A stretch of DNA of 64,000 nucleotides, taken from positions 3,846,501 through 3,910,500 of the forward strand of contig NZ_CP036313.1 of the NCBI RefSeq assembly GCF_004319545.1, given 5' to 3'. Positions 7,296-16,146 of the stretch are shown in pieces. The translations under genes and the position numbers were made by a program. The notes under the pieces are model-generated. The model had not been told where the DNA came from, made no database searches, and worked only from the letters and a program-made list of their open reading frames with translations. The stretch comes from Desulfobacter hydrogenophilus. Its GTDB lineage: Bacteria; Desulfobacterota; Desulfobacteria; Desulfobacterales; Desulfobacteraceae. The stretch's first letter is position 1. Each line of letters starts with the position of its first letter.

Positions 7296-10124
7296 GTGGA
7301 TTTACAAGATAAACGGTACGTGGTCGGGATTGATCTGGGGACGACCAATTCAGCGGTATCATATGCTGATCTGACGGGCATAGATACAAATAGAGCCGGA
7401 GCCGGCATCGGCAATGAAATAAAAGTTTTCAGGGTGCCTCAATTAACCGGGCCGGGTGAGTTTACGCCTGCCCCAGTGCTGCCCTCGTTTTTATATATTC
7501 CGGGTGATTACGATGTTTCCAAAGATGCGCTGAAACATCCATGGAAAAAGGAAAATGATCTGTTTGCCGGTGTCTTTGCAAGGGAGCATGGTTCACAAAT
7601 TCCATCCCGGCTGGTTTCATCCGCAAAAAGCTGGCTGTGTCATTCCCGGGCCGACCGGGAAGCACCGATTCTGCCATGGGGATCCCAGAATGTGGATAAA
7701 ATATCTCCGGTCAAGGCGACCAGTGAATATTTGAGACATATTCGAAAAGCTTGGAATCATTGGGTTAAAGATGAGGATTTGTTTCTTGAAAATCAATTTA
7801 CAGTTATCACGGTTCCTGCGTCATTTGATGAAGCCGCACGTGAATATACGCTAAAGGCAGCCAGAGATGCCGGGTTCAGTAAAAATATCACGCTGCTGGA
7901 AGAGCCGCTTGCCGCGTTTTATGCATGGGTGACACGCCATGAGCATGACTGGCAGTCCCATGTCAAAGCAGATGATTTGATCCTTGTTTGCGATGTGGGC
8001 GGGGGTACAACCGACTTCACCTTGATCTCATTGAAAGAGGCACAAGGCAGTCCGCGGTTTGAGCGGGTGGCTGTCGGGGATCACCTTATCCTTGGCGGAG
8101 ATAATATTGACCTGACTCTGGCCCGCTATGTCGCATCAAAATTTAAGCAAAAAGCAAACCTTACGGCGGATCAATGGAAAACACTGAGTTATAAATGCCG
8201 GGCCGCAAAAGAAACGCTTCTTTTGGACAGCGATAAAAAGGGTGATGAAACCCGGGTTAGAATTGTATTAAGAGGAGAGGGACGTTCTCTTATCGCAAAT
8301 ACACTGTCAGCGGATCTGGAAAAAGATGAGCTGGAAGATATCTTGTGCAAAGGCTTTTTTCCAGAGGTTGAGCCCAGCCTTGCCAATCCTAAAAAAGCGG
8401 GAAAGGCAATGGCTGAATTTGGGCTGCCATATGAGCAGGAGCCTGCAATAACCCGTCATATCGGATGGTTTTTAGAGCGCCATCGTGAAAGTGTTAAAGC
8501 TCTTCTGGGTAAAGATCCCATACCTGATCATATTTTGTTTAATGGCGGCTCATTGAAACCGTCTGTGTTTCAAAGCAAAATCAGGTCCGCTATCGGAAAA
8601 TGGTTTTCCTGTGAGGATCAGTCGTTACCGAAATTGCTGGATAATAATGATCCGGACCTTTCTGTTGCCTTGGGAGCCTCTTACTATGGTCTTGTCAAAC
8701 AAGGCATCGGTGTGCGTGTGGGCAGCGGCAGTCCCAGAAGTTATTATATCGGCATTGCTTCGGATAAATTTCAGGATAAACATCGCTCTCAAAGTGGAAG
8801 CTATGACGCAACGTGTGAAAACGTATTGTGCGTTGTGGAGCGTGGCCTGGATGAAGGATCGTTGATCCAGCTGCCACAGATGGAATTTGAGGTCGTAACC
8901 AACCAGCCGGTTCTTTTTTCAATGTTCAGCTCCAGTTTTAGATCTGGTGATAAAAGTGGGGACATTCTGCAGGTCGATGATTCCCTGACACCGCTGCCGC
9001 CGCTGAAAACCATCATTAAATTTGGGAAAAAAGGGGAATCAAAACGGATTCCGGTTAAAGTTGAGGTAGAATATACCGAAATGGGAACACTTGCGATGTG
9101 GTGCCGTTCAAACGTGTCGTCCCATCGTTGGAAGCTTCAGTTTCAATTGCGCGAACCCCAGATCGGAGAAGCCAACGAGAGTGAAGTCTATGATGATGAC
9201 ACTGTAAACAATGTCCGTAAACTGTTGACGGACGCATTTTCCGGATCTGCGGACAGAGCTCAATTGCCTTCCGTTGTAAAAAATATAGAAAAGCTGGTTG
9301 AGACAAAGAAAAATAAATGGCCTTTGTCCTTCCTTAGAGCTGTGGCAGATCATTTGATTGCAAATGTCAAATGGCGGGGCAATAGTCCGGAACATGAAAT
9401 TCGGTGGCTAAACTTGACCGGATTTTGTATGCGACCGGGTTTTGGGGATGCATTTGATGAGGCGCGTATTCCAAAATTGTGGAAAGTTTATTTACAAAGA
9501 AGCCTGTTTTCTAAAGCCAAACAAAATGCCGTTGAATGGTGGATATTTTGCCGTCGCATTGCAGGGGGATTAACCGCCGGTCAACAGCGGCAGTTTTTTC
9601 AGGATGTTTCCAGCTATTTATTGGCGGATAACGGTGCCGGCAAAAAAGTGCCTAAGCAAGAGATGACAGAGGTGTGGATGGCCGCAGCAAACATGGAGCG
9701 ATTGTTGATAAAAGACAAAATCGCTTTGTCAAAAAAGCTGATCCCCCAGTTGAAACCGGGTAAAACACCGCATCAAATGTTTTGGGCGCTGTCTAGAATT
9801 GGCGCCAGAGAGCTGCTTTATGGGTCTGTGGATCGAGTTGTGCCGGCAAAAGAGGTGGAGCGGTGGACAAAAAGATTGATGAAAATCAATTGGACGCCCA
9901 AGGATCAAGTCGCTGCTGCATTGGCCCAGATTCTTAGGAAAACCGGAGATCGAACGCGTGATGTTTCCCCGGAGATTATTCAAATCATGGTGCCGTGGCT
10001 TGAACAGATGCAGGCACCTAAAAAGTCCTTGAATATGATTCAGACCGTCATTCCCATTGAGTCAGCTGATGAAGCTTCCATCTTTGGAGAGAGCCTGCCC
10101 CAGGGCCTTATACTGAAACACTAA
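7296..10124 (+). CDS. Divergent Hsp70 with C-terminal DUF3731-like domain
   Basis: This 942-residue protein starts at a GTG behind TAGGAGA. The N-terminal ATPase half carries VGIDLGTTNSAVSYAD, CDVGGGTTDFTLIS and LFNGGSLKPSVF. About 320 further residues follow the chaperone core (from about residue 620). They are helical, with repeated Trp/Arg-rich stretches such as KNKWPLSFLRAVADHL and WWIFCRRIAGGL, and they fit the DUF3731 region found on large Hsp70-like proteins. With the preceding genes it forms a DUF2760-Hsp70-Hsp70 operon. Nucleotide-dependent chaperone activity follows from the family. Partner specificity through the extra domain is an inference. Confidence 0.85.
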   Translation: MDLQDKRYVVGIDLGTTNSAVSYADLTGIDTNRAGAGIGNEIKVFRVPQLTGPGEFTPAPVLPSFLYIPGDYDVSKDALKHPWKKENDLFAGVFAREHGSQIPSRLVSSAKSWLCHSRADREAPILPWGSQNVDKISPVKATSEYLRHIRKAWNHWVKDEDLFLENQFTVITVPASFDEAAREYTLKAARDAGFSKNITLLEEPLAAFYAWVTRHEHDWQSHVKADDLILVCDVGGGTTDFTLISLKEAQGSPRFERVAVGDHLILGGDNIDLTLARYVASKFKQKANLTADQWKTLSYKCRAAKETLLLDSDKKGDETRVRIVLRGEGRSLIANTLSADLEKDELEDILCKGFFPEVEPSLANPKKAGKAMAEFGLPYEQEPAITRHIGWFLERHRESVKALLGKDPIPDHILFNGGSLKPSVFQSKIRSAIGKWFSCEDQSLPKLLDNNDPDLSVALGASYYGLVKQGIGVRVGSGSPRSYYIGIASDKFQDKHRSQSGSYDATCENVLCVVERGLDEGSLIQLPQMEFEVVTNQPVLFSMFSSSFRSGDKSGDILQVDDSLTPLPPLKTIIKFGKKGESKRIPVKVEVEYTEMGTLAMWCRSNVSSHRWKLQFQLREPQIGEANESEVYDDDTVNNVRKLLTDAFSGSADRAQLPSVVKNIEKLVETKKNKWPLSFLRAVADHLIANVKWRGNSPEHEIRWLNLTGFCMRPGFGDAFDEARIPKLWKVYLQRSLFSKAKQNAVEWWIFCRRIAGGLTAGQQRQFFQDVSSYLLADNGAGKKVPKQEMTEVWMAAANMERLLIKDKIALSKKLIPQLKPGKTPHQMFWALSRIGARELLYGSVDRVVPAKEVERWTKRLMKINWTPKDQVAAALAQILRKTGDRTRDVSPEIIQIMVPWLEQMQAPKKSLNMIQTVIPIESADEASIFGESLPQGLILKH

Positions 10125-10176
10125 CCCAGGCCTGGACTGATACCTTTCTCGATGTTGTTGTGAAAAAAAGGACAAC

Positions 10177-12360
10177 GTGAACAAATTTGCATATTTTATG
10201 TCCAGTTATGCCCTTAAGGCATTATCAGGGCTTTCCAGAACCCGGATAAACATTCATCATCAGGAAAAGATTCCAGACGGCTCCATTATTTTCATTGCCA
10301 ACCATTTCACCCGGATTGAAACGATATTTTTACCGTATCACCTCCACGGCATAACGAAAAAAGCCATATGGTCTTTGGCAGATGCCAGCCTTTTTGCCGG
10401 CGGGTTAAAAAGCGTTCTTGATGCCATGGGTGCCATTTCCACCAAAAATCCTAACCGAAATTACCTTATTACGAAAACCCTTTTAGACGGCGAATCATCA
10501 TGGATCATTTTTCCGGAAGGAAGAATGGTGAAGAATAAAAAGCTTGTCAATGACGGCAGGTTTGAATCTCAGGTTGATAAACTGGTTCACCGGCCCCGTT
10601 CCGGGGCTGCAGTGATCGCACTGCAAAGTGAATTTTACCGGGAACGGCTGCGGCGGATGAAAACCATAAATCCCAAAGAGTTTGCACGCCTCATCGACTG
10701 GTTTGAAATCAAGGACCCGGAAAAGGTTTTAAGTCAAACAACCTATGTAGTGCCCACAAATATAACCTATTATCCCATGCGGGCAAAAGAGAATCTGCTC
10801 TCTTCTCTTGCCCAGAAGCTTATGGAAAATCCCTCCCAGAAGGTCATGGATGAGCTGATGACCGAAGGCAGCATGATTTTATCCGGTGTCCAGGTTGATA
10901 TTCGGTTTGCCAATCCCATAAAAATGGCTGATTATTTTAATAACTCATTTATTGAAAGTGATCTGACATCAAGACGGAAAATTTTTTTCAGCAGACGTAT
11001 GTGCTCGGCCCCTATTATAAAAGCAGCCAGCCAGGAGATCCTTCACAAATTCATGGCCGATGTTTATGGCATGACGACCCTGAATTATGATCATATCTTT
11101 ACCTGTCTGGTTAAGTATATGCCGCCCTCATCCCTTGGCATTGATCCCTATGATTTAAGATGCAGGGCATACCTAGCAATTGCCGGGAAAATGATGGAGA
11201 CGGGCCGCTGTTTTCACAACGATTTTTATGATAACCAGATTCATCTGTTGACCGACGACAGAAATAAACGGTTTGCTACATTTCTTGACACAGCCCTTGA
11301 AACCGGTGTCCTCTATGTAAAAAACAACGGTAAATTATTTAAAAGACAGGACAAATTTGAAGCAGATGTCGGTTTTCAGGGGGTGAGAATGAAGAACCCC
11401 CTCTATGTGGTTGCCAATGAAGTCGAGCCGCTTCAGGATATCGTGATGTTTATCAAGGGTATTGCCGAAAAAAGTGCCGTTGAGATAGAGCAGCAGATTC
11501 GTCATGGTTTGATGGACAAAGCCTTAAGAGACTATGATCTTGATTACGAAAAAGTTGGAACTCCAAGTGAAACATTTGACAAAGAGGCCGGTAGGCCCAT
11601 TCTTTTTGAGCCGAGCCAAGGCCGGCCCGGTATTCTTTTGATTCACAATTATCTTGCCTGTCCCAAAGAGATGAAACCCCTGGCTGATTTTCTCAGTGCT
11701 CTTGGCTACACTGTATTTGTGCCGCGTCTTAAAGGGCATGGCACCGCACCTGAAGACCTTTCACAGACAAGTTATAAGGACTGGATTGACAGTGTGGAAG
11801 AAGGTTATGTTATTTTAAAGCATAGAACGCCGTCTGTTTTTGTCGGTGGGTTTTTTACGGGTGCCGGACTTGCCCTTGAGCTTGCTTCCCGGATACCGGA
11901 AATTGACGGTATTTTTGCCGTTTCCCCACCGTTAAATCTCAAAGATGCGGGGTGGCAATCTTCTACTGCTGCTGAATTCTGGCATCGTATGCTGCAAAAA
12001 GCCCGTTTTGTTGACAAAAAGCTTGATAAGGGCATGAAAAATACCTGCTCGATATGCTACCATCAAAATCCTGCCAAAGGTATGAAAGCGCTTGAAAAAT
12101 TGATCAAATACATGGAAGAAAGACTGTCGTTCGTTACCGCGCCCCTTTTATTCCTGCAGTCCGGCAAACAGTTTCATAGCAACACAGCAAATGCTGAAAA
12201 ATTATTTAAGCTTGTTAGCTCTAACCGGAAAGACTTTTTTTTCTTTAACGTAGACTGTCACAATATTCTTTCAGGCAGAGACTCAACACGGGTATTCAGA
12301 TCAATTGCCGACTTTTTTGCCTTGGTTGAACAGGAACGCTACCAGTCTATGGGAAAATAA
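10177..12360 (+). CDS. PlsC-like acyltransferase fused to a degenerate alpha/beta hydrolase
   Basis: This 727-residue protein starts at a GTG behind AAAAGGA. The N-terminal third is a PlsC/LPLAT-type acyltransferase, with NHFTRIE in place of the usual HX4D block and IIFPEGRMV as the FPEG block. The C-terminal third (about residues 480-720) has an alpha/beta-hydrolase fold: [41 protein letters not shown] and DCHNIL. The nucleophile elbow reads G-F-F-T-G, so the Ser position is Phe560. The acid-containing strand ([11 protein letters not shown]) lacks the usual Asp, while His695 is kept. The hydrolase half is therefore probably inactive and may bind lipid. The substrate is unknown; a role in membrane lipid acylation is likely. 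Its end overlaps the convergent SDR gene by 22 bp. Confidence 0.75.
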   Translation: MNKFAYFMSSYALKALSGLSRTRINIHHQEKIPDGSIIFIANHFTRIETIFLPYHLHGITKKAIWSLADASLFAGGLKSVLDAMGAISTKNPNRNYLITKTLLDGESSWIIFPEGRMVKNKKLVNDGRFESQVDKLVHRPRSGAAVIALQSEFYRERLRRMKTINPKEFARLIDWFEIKDPEKVLSQTTYVVPTNITYYPMRAKENLLSSLAQKLMENPSQKVMDELMTEGSMILSGVQVDIRFANPIKMADYFNNSFIESDLTSRRKIFFSRRMCSAPIIKAASQEILHKFMADVYGMTTLNYDHIFTCLVKYMPPSSLGIDPYDLRCRAYLAIAGKMMETGRCFHNDFYDNQIHLLTDDRNKRFATFLDTALETGVLYVKNNGKLFKRQDKFEADVGFQGVRMKNPLYVVANEVEPLQDIVMFIKGIAEKSAVEIEQQIRHGLMDKALRDYDLDYEKVGTPSETFDKEAGRPILFEPSQGRPGILLIHNYLACPKEMKPLADFLSALGYTVFVPRLKGHGTAPEDLSQTSYKDWIDSVEEGYVILKHRTPSVFVGGFFTGAGLALELASRIPEIDGIFAVSPPLNLKDAGWQSSTAAEFWHRMLQKARFVDKKLDKGMKNTCSICYHQNPAKGMKALEKLIKYMEERLSFVTAPLLFLQSGKQFHSNTANAEKLFKLVSSNRKDFFFFNVDCHNILSGRDSTRVFRSIADFFALVEQERYQSMGK

Positions 12361-13907
12361 TCCTTTAAAAATTTTCCACACCAATGTTTTCCAGTTAAGA
12401 TGCCGTGGAAAAAAGGGTCGCAGATTCGCGCTGCACCGTCCACAATATCCAACGGAGGCTGAAAATCGTGGCGCTCTTGTTTTAATTGGGCAAGACGTGC
12501 CGGATCCTCATCCGTGACCCAGCCGGTATCCACGGCGTTCATGTAAATGCCATATTTTGCAAGATCTTCGGCCGCCGTATGCGTGAGCATGTTTAACGCT
12601 GCCTTGGCCATATTGGTATGGGGATGGCGGCTGCCTTTTTTAAAACGCAGAAATTTGCCTTCCATGGCCGAGACATTGACAATATGTTTTTGACCGGTAA
12701 AATCTGTTTTCATGATCTGGGCCAGACGGTTGCACAAAACAAAAGGGGCCACATTGTTAACCAGCTGAATTTCGAGCATCTCTGCCGTTTCAATTTCTCC
12801 CAGTTTCAGTCGCCAGGAGTTGGTTTTCCGAAGATCCACCTGCTGGAGATCGGCATCCAGAATCTTTTCCGGGAATACCTGGGGCGCATCAATACTGTGG
12901 TCATAGGAATAGGGAATCTGGGAGAGCTGGGCAGACTGACGCAACCCGATGCCGGGGGTTGTGCCGTTCCAGGAGACCGGCAACACGTCTTCGCCACCTA
13001 CATCACGGGGCAGATTTGTTGTCACCTGGGCTACGCAGTCCCGGTAATGGCCTAAAAGCATTGCCGCTTCTGGAGGTAAAGATGAAATATTTTTTTGTTC
13101 GGTGTCCATCAGATGGGCATAGAATCCGGGTGGGCGTCGAACGGTCTGGGCCGCATTATTGATCAAAATATCAAGGCGCGAATATGTCTGTTTGACATGA
13201 TCACAGAACAGCTCCACGCTGGGAATATGACGCAGATCCAGCCCGTAGATATGGAGCCTGTGCCCCCATTGGCCAAAATCGGGCTCTTTGGAAAATCTTA
13301 AGGCCGAATCCTTGGGAAAGCGTGTGGTGGCAATGACCCGGGCCCCGGCTTTAAGCATCATCACCGTGGCCTGGTATCCGATTTTAAGCCTGGAGCCTGT
13401 GATGACGGCAATCTGTCCTTCAAGGGATGCGGTCTGAAACCGCTTTTGATAGTTGAGTTGCGCACATTCAGGACACATGCTGTCATAAAAATGGTGAAGC
13501 AATGTGAATTTAGCCTTACACACATAGCAATTGCGGGGAGAATCAAGGTGCTCTGCCGTCTTGTGGATTTCAACTGCGGGACCTTCAAGCCGGGGCGGCG
13601 CCTTGAACACGGACGCCTCCCGGGCCTTTCTGATACCTGTCTGTGCTCTCATCTGCCGCTCTTTTGCCACAGCAGCAAGGCGCATCTGTCGCTTTTTATC
13701 CTTGTTCCGCTTTTTTATTTCAGCTTTGTCCGGCCGGGATATTTTGCCGGCAGCCTTAATTAAAGCAATGCGGTCCGCTTCGCAGATTTTTGCCAAAAGC
13801 TCAGACCGGTCAGCCAGGGTTTCCAGTACCTTAATGCAACGGTCAATGTCTTCAAGTATCGATTTTTCATCTTCCGGGGCGGTCTGCTCCGGACAAAGGG
13901 TTTCCAC
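12339..13907 (-). CDS. SDR-family protein with zinc-ribbon-like insert, catalytic Tyr absent
   Basis: This 522-residue protein starts at a GTG with AAGGA upstream. The N terminus (about residues 1-120) is charged and helical. A C-x2-C...C-x2-C pair (CYVC...CPEC) follows, suggesting a small zinc site. From about residue 165 there is a Rossmann SDR domain with ITGSRLKIG and [10 protein letters not shown], then VNVSAMEG (Ser) and [10 protein letters not shown]. Where SDR enzymes have YxxxK this protein has Thr431-x3-Lys435, so the canonical proton-donating Tyr is missing. A roughly 100-residue insertion separates NNAAQ from the rest of the fold. It may be a non-canonical dehydrogenase or a binding protein. 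It is unlikely to be the missing OleD, which is a typical YxxxK enzyme. Confidence 0.75.
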   Translation of the reverse strand: METLCPEQTAPEDEKSILEDIDRCIKVLETLADRSELLAKICEADRIALIKAAGKISRPDKAEIKKRNKDKKRQMRLAAVAKERQMRAQTGIRKAREASVFKAPPRLEGPAVEIHKTAEHLDSPRNCYVCKAKFTLLHHFYDSMCPECAQLNYQKRFQTASLEGQIAVITGSRLKIGYQATVMMLKAGARVIATTRFPKDSALRFSKEPDFGQWGHRLHIYGLDLRHIPSVELFCDHVKQTYSRLDILINNAAQTVRRPPGFYAHLMDTEQKNISSLPPEAAMLLGHYRDCVAQVTTNLPRDVGGEDVLPVSWNGTTPGIGLRQSAQLSQIPYSYDHSIDAPQVFPEKILDADLQQVDLRKTNSWRLKLGEIETAEMLEIQLVNNVAPFVLCNRLAQIMKTDFTGQKHIVNVSAMEGKFLRFKKGSRHPHTNMAKAALNMLTHTAAEDLAKYGIYMNAVDTGWVTDEDPARLAQLKQERHDFQPPLDIVDGAARICDPFFHGILTGKHWCGKFLKDYFPIDW

Positions 13908-14023
13908 GATATCGGCTTCCTTTTATAAGCATAGAAAAATGGCAATTATTATAGCTGATTATAGAATTTGTCAACCCAAGGATGGATTCGTTAACGATCG
14001 GCTTTAATTATTATGAAAAAAAA

Positions 14024-14055
14024 GGGCCGGCAGTATAACATCTGACTGCCGGCCC
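14024..14055 (-). terminator. Intrinsic terminator of the TmcB-like gene
   Basis: An 11-bp perfect stem GGGCCGGCAGT/ACTGCCGGCCC with a 10-base loop is followed, on the minus strand, by a run of T residues. It lies 25 bp after the stop codon of the selenoprotein gene. Confidence 0.85.
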
Positions 14056-14079
14056 TGTATCTGCTCGAACAGAGTCTTA

Positions 14080-15405
14080 CTACATGGCGCTTTCAGGATG
14101 GAAGACGTTTACCTCTTTAAGGTCATCTTTCAAGTATTCCCTTTCATTGGGTCCGAGAATACCCAACGACAGACTGAGCAAGGTCCATAAATGAACGACG
14201 CCATAATGCCCTTCATAATGTTCGCTGAGCTCATGAATCTGCGCATGACAGTTGTGGCAGGCGGCAATGCAGTAATCCGCACCGGTGGCCTTTATTTGAT
14301 CGTCTTTCACCTTCCCGTAGGTCAAGCGTTCTTCTTTGAAACCAGACTGGAGAGTTCCCCCCCCACCACCGCAACAGTAGTTGTTGGAACGGTTGGGCTG
14401 CATATCAATGAAGTTTTCTTCACCTACAATGGATTTGATAACAAAACGCAGATCGTCGGCAATGGGATCTCCATAACTCTTTCTGACAATCTGGCAGGGA
14501 TCCTGTACCGTGAATTTAATCTTCAGGTCTTTATTCCAGTCGGAACTGGGTTTAAGCCGACCTTCACGGATCCATTTTGCATAGTATTCGTAAATGTTTT
14601 TGATTTCTAAGTTTTCAGTATCAAGATTGAATTTTTTCGCTCCGGCCCGGACCGAGAAAGTTACGTGCCCTCACTCGGTATTGAGATACGTCTTACACCC
14701 CAAATGCTTGGCCTGATTAATGCTGGTCTCTGTCAGATGTTTCCAGGATTCGTCATCTGCCAGAAACATACAATAGTTTTCACCACCCCATCCTTTGGAT
14801 CCATAGGTCCAGTTGATTCCGGCGGTATGAAGAATTTTCCATAAGGGGACCATCTCGTCGGGTTCGGTGACCGGTTCCCTGGAGTTCTGGTTAAGGAAGA
14901 ATTCAGCACCCTCCTTATCAATGGGGGCTTCCATATCTTCAAATTCCGGTTGGGCTTCCTTATACTCTTCGAGAACATCCTCAACCACAAATTCAAAATC
15001 TTCCTCTGAGGTACCCATGGCTGAACCGGTATCGTGCATCAAGGCCGCGTCACAGGAACCCAAGATGCCTTTTGGGCGCTCTTCTCTGGGACGTAATGTC
15101 CTGGCATTGTAAACAAGCTGGGGAATATCAATTTTCATGGGACAGACATAGATGCAGCGCATGCACATGGTGCACATCCAGGGCCAGTTTGATGCAACAA
15201 TTTCTTCATCCATGCCCAGGGCAGCCATACGCAAAAATTTTCTGGGGTCCATGCCTGCCAGCCCGGTGGCCGGGCAACCTGATGCGCAGACGCCACATGT
15301 CAGGCAGGCATTAAGATTTCCGCCATCGGGCAGAATCTCTTTAACCTTGTCGATAAAAGTTGAGGCCTTTTTCTTTTGGCCCAGTTTGATGACAGTTTCT
15401 GCCAT
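14080..15405 (-). CDS. TmcB/HdrD-like Fe-S subunit, predicted selenoprotein (Sec245)
   Basis: Read through one in-frame TGA at 14671-14673, this is a continuous protein of 441 residues. Residues 30-110 carry two 4Fe-4S clusters (CLTCGVCASGCP and CTMCMRCIYVCP). The C-terminal half has two CCG (heterodisulfide reductase-type) modules. The second is intact, with NNYCCGGGGG and CHNCHAQ. In the first, the conserved ECGH motif reads E-UGA-G-H, so the UGA sits exactly on a cluster-ligand Cys. Homology continues without interruption or frame change on both sides, which argues for selenocysteine and against a pseudogene. TmcB, HmcF, DsrK and HdrD are membrane-complex electron carriers in sulfate reducers. 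Here no tmcA/C/D neighbours are seen and a terminator follows, so its partner is unclear. The ATG is preceded by GGA. Confidence 0.85.
14635..14673 (-). promoter_or_regulatory. UGA (Sec) codon with candidate bacterial SECIS hairpin
   Basis: The UGA is at 14671-14673. Starting 12 bases after it, the mRNA can fold as UUU + CUCGG, loop UCCGGG, CC-G-GAG and CG-AAA, with small bulges. This puts a G-containing apical loop about 20-25 bases after the UGA, which is the right range for a bacterial SECIS. The hairpin was drawn by eye and not energy-tested. Confidence 0.5.
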
Positions 15406-15450
15406 GTCGTTTCCTTTCTTAAATACAGTTAAAGGTGAACAATCAGCATG

Positions 15451-15525
15451 TTAATGGTAGTTGTGGGTTTCCATGATCACCTGGATATCTGTTTTTTCTT
15501 TGTTAATGTCAGACAGTTTCCTCAT
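15451..15525 (-). CDS. Possible 24-residue leader ORF upstream of the TmcB-like gene
   Basis: An ATG with AGGA and AAGG upstream opens a 24-codon frame, beginning MRKLSDINKEKTD, 45 bp before the selenoprotein start. It is polar and lacks a membrane segment. Nothing is recognised in it. The good ribosome-binding site is the only support, so it may be a translated leader, a micro-protein or chance. Confidence 0.3.
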   Translation of the reverse strand: MRKLSDINKEKTDIQVIMETHNYH

Positions 15526-15794
15526 GGTTTACGCCTTATTTCCTTAGGGATTGTTTCTATAATACATTGATTATATTCATCATAATGTTTGCTAAAGAAA
15601 AAACCCCATCTATCGGTAAAAAACTATAGCAAATAATAATAGCGAATTCAATTGAATGATCAAAAATTGGTGGTCTGGTTTTAAATACCTTGGTGCCGCG
15701 GGTGATTTCTTTAGGTTTGTTTTCTTGTTTTTATATGAAAATTCCAATAAATTGTTTTTTCACTTTTAAATCTAAATTTATAAAAAAGGAAAAA

Positions 15795-16136
15795 ATGTCA
15801 ATGTTGATCAATCTTCTGATTTTAAGCGTTGCGGTATTTCTGGTGGCCAATTTTTTACCCGGTATTCAGGTTAAACATTTTGGGACGGCCATTATGGTGG
15901 CCATTGTCTACAGCCTAATCAATTTTTTCTTTGGCTGGTTGCTGATTCTTTTATCCCTTCCTTTTATAATCATTACATTCGGGCTGTTCAAACTGGTGAT
16001 CAATGCCGTGCTGCTCTGGCTCACCGATAAAATGCTTGATGATTTTCAAATTAAAGATTTTTTTACAACGTTTATCGCTGCCCTGTGCATCACCCTTGTT
16101 GATTCTATTATAAAATGGGGCATGGCATCCATGTGA
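15795..16136 (+). CDS. Phage-holin-family (YvlD-type) four-TM membrane protein
   Basis: This 113-residue protein has four hydrophobic segments: LINLLILSVAVFLVANFLP, IMVAIVYSLINFFFGWLL, FIIITFGLFKLVINAVLLWL and TFIAALCITLVDSI. The ITFGLF-x-L-x-INA block is typical of the mycobacteriophage holin superfamily IV (PF04020), which is common in bacteria outside phages. AAGGA lies just before this ATG. An upstream in-frame start at 15690 has no such site, so I chose 15795. No lysis genes are nearby, so a housekeeping envelope role is more likely than lysis. It is convergent with the aroF-pheA fusion. Confidence 0.75.
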   Translation: MSMLINLLILSVAVFLVANFLPGIQVKHFGTAIMVAIVYSLINFFFGWLLILLSLPFIIITFGLFKLVINAVLLWLTDKMLDDFQIKDFFTTFIAALCITLVDSIIKWGMASM

Positions 16137-16146
16137 TGCCTGAATA

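Noticed and set aside
12339-13907. The SDR gene as the missing oleD.
   Set aside because: It lacks the YxxxK Tyr, has unrelated N-terminal modules and is 7 kb away on the other strand.
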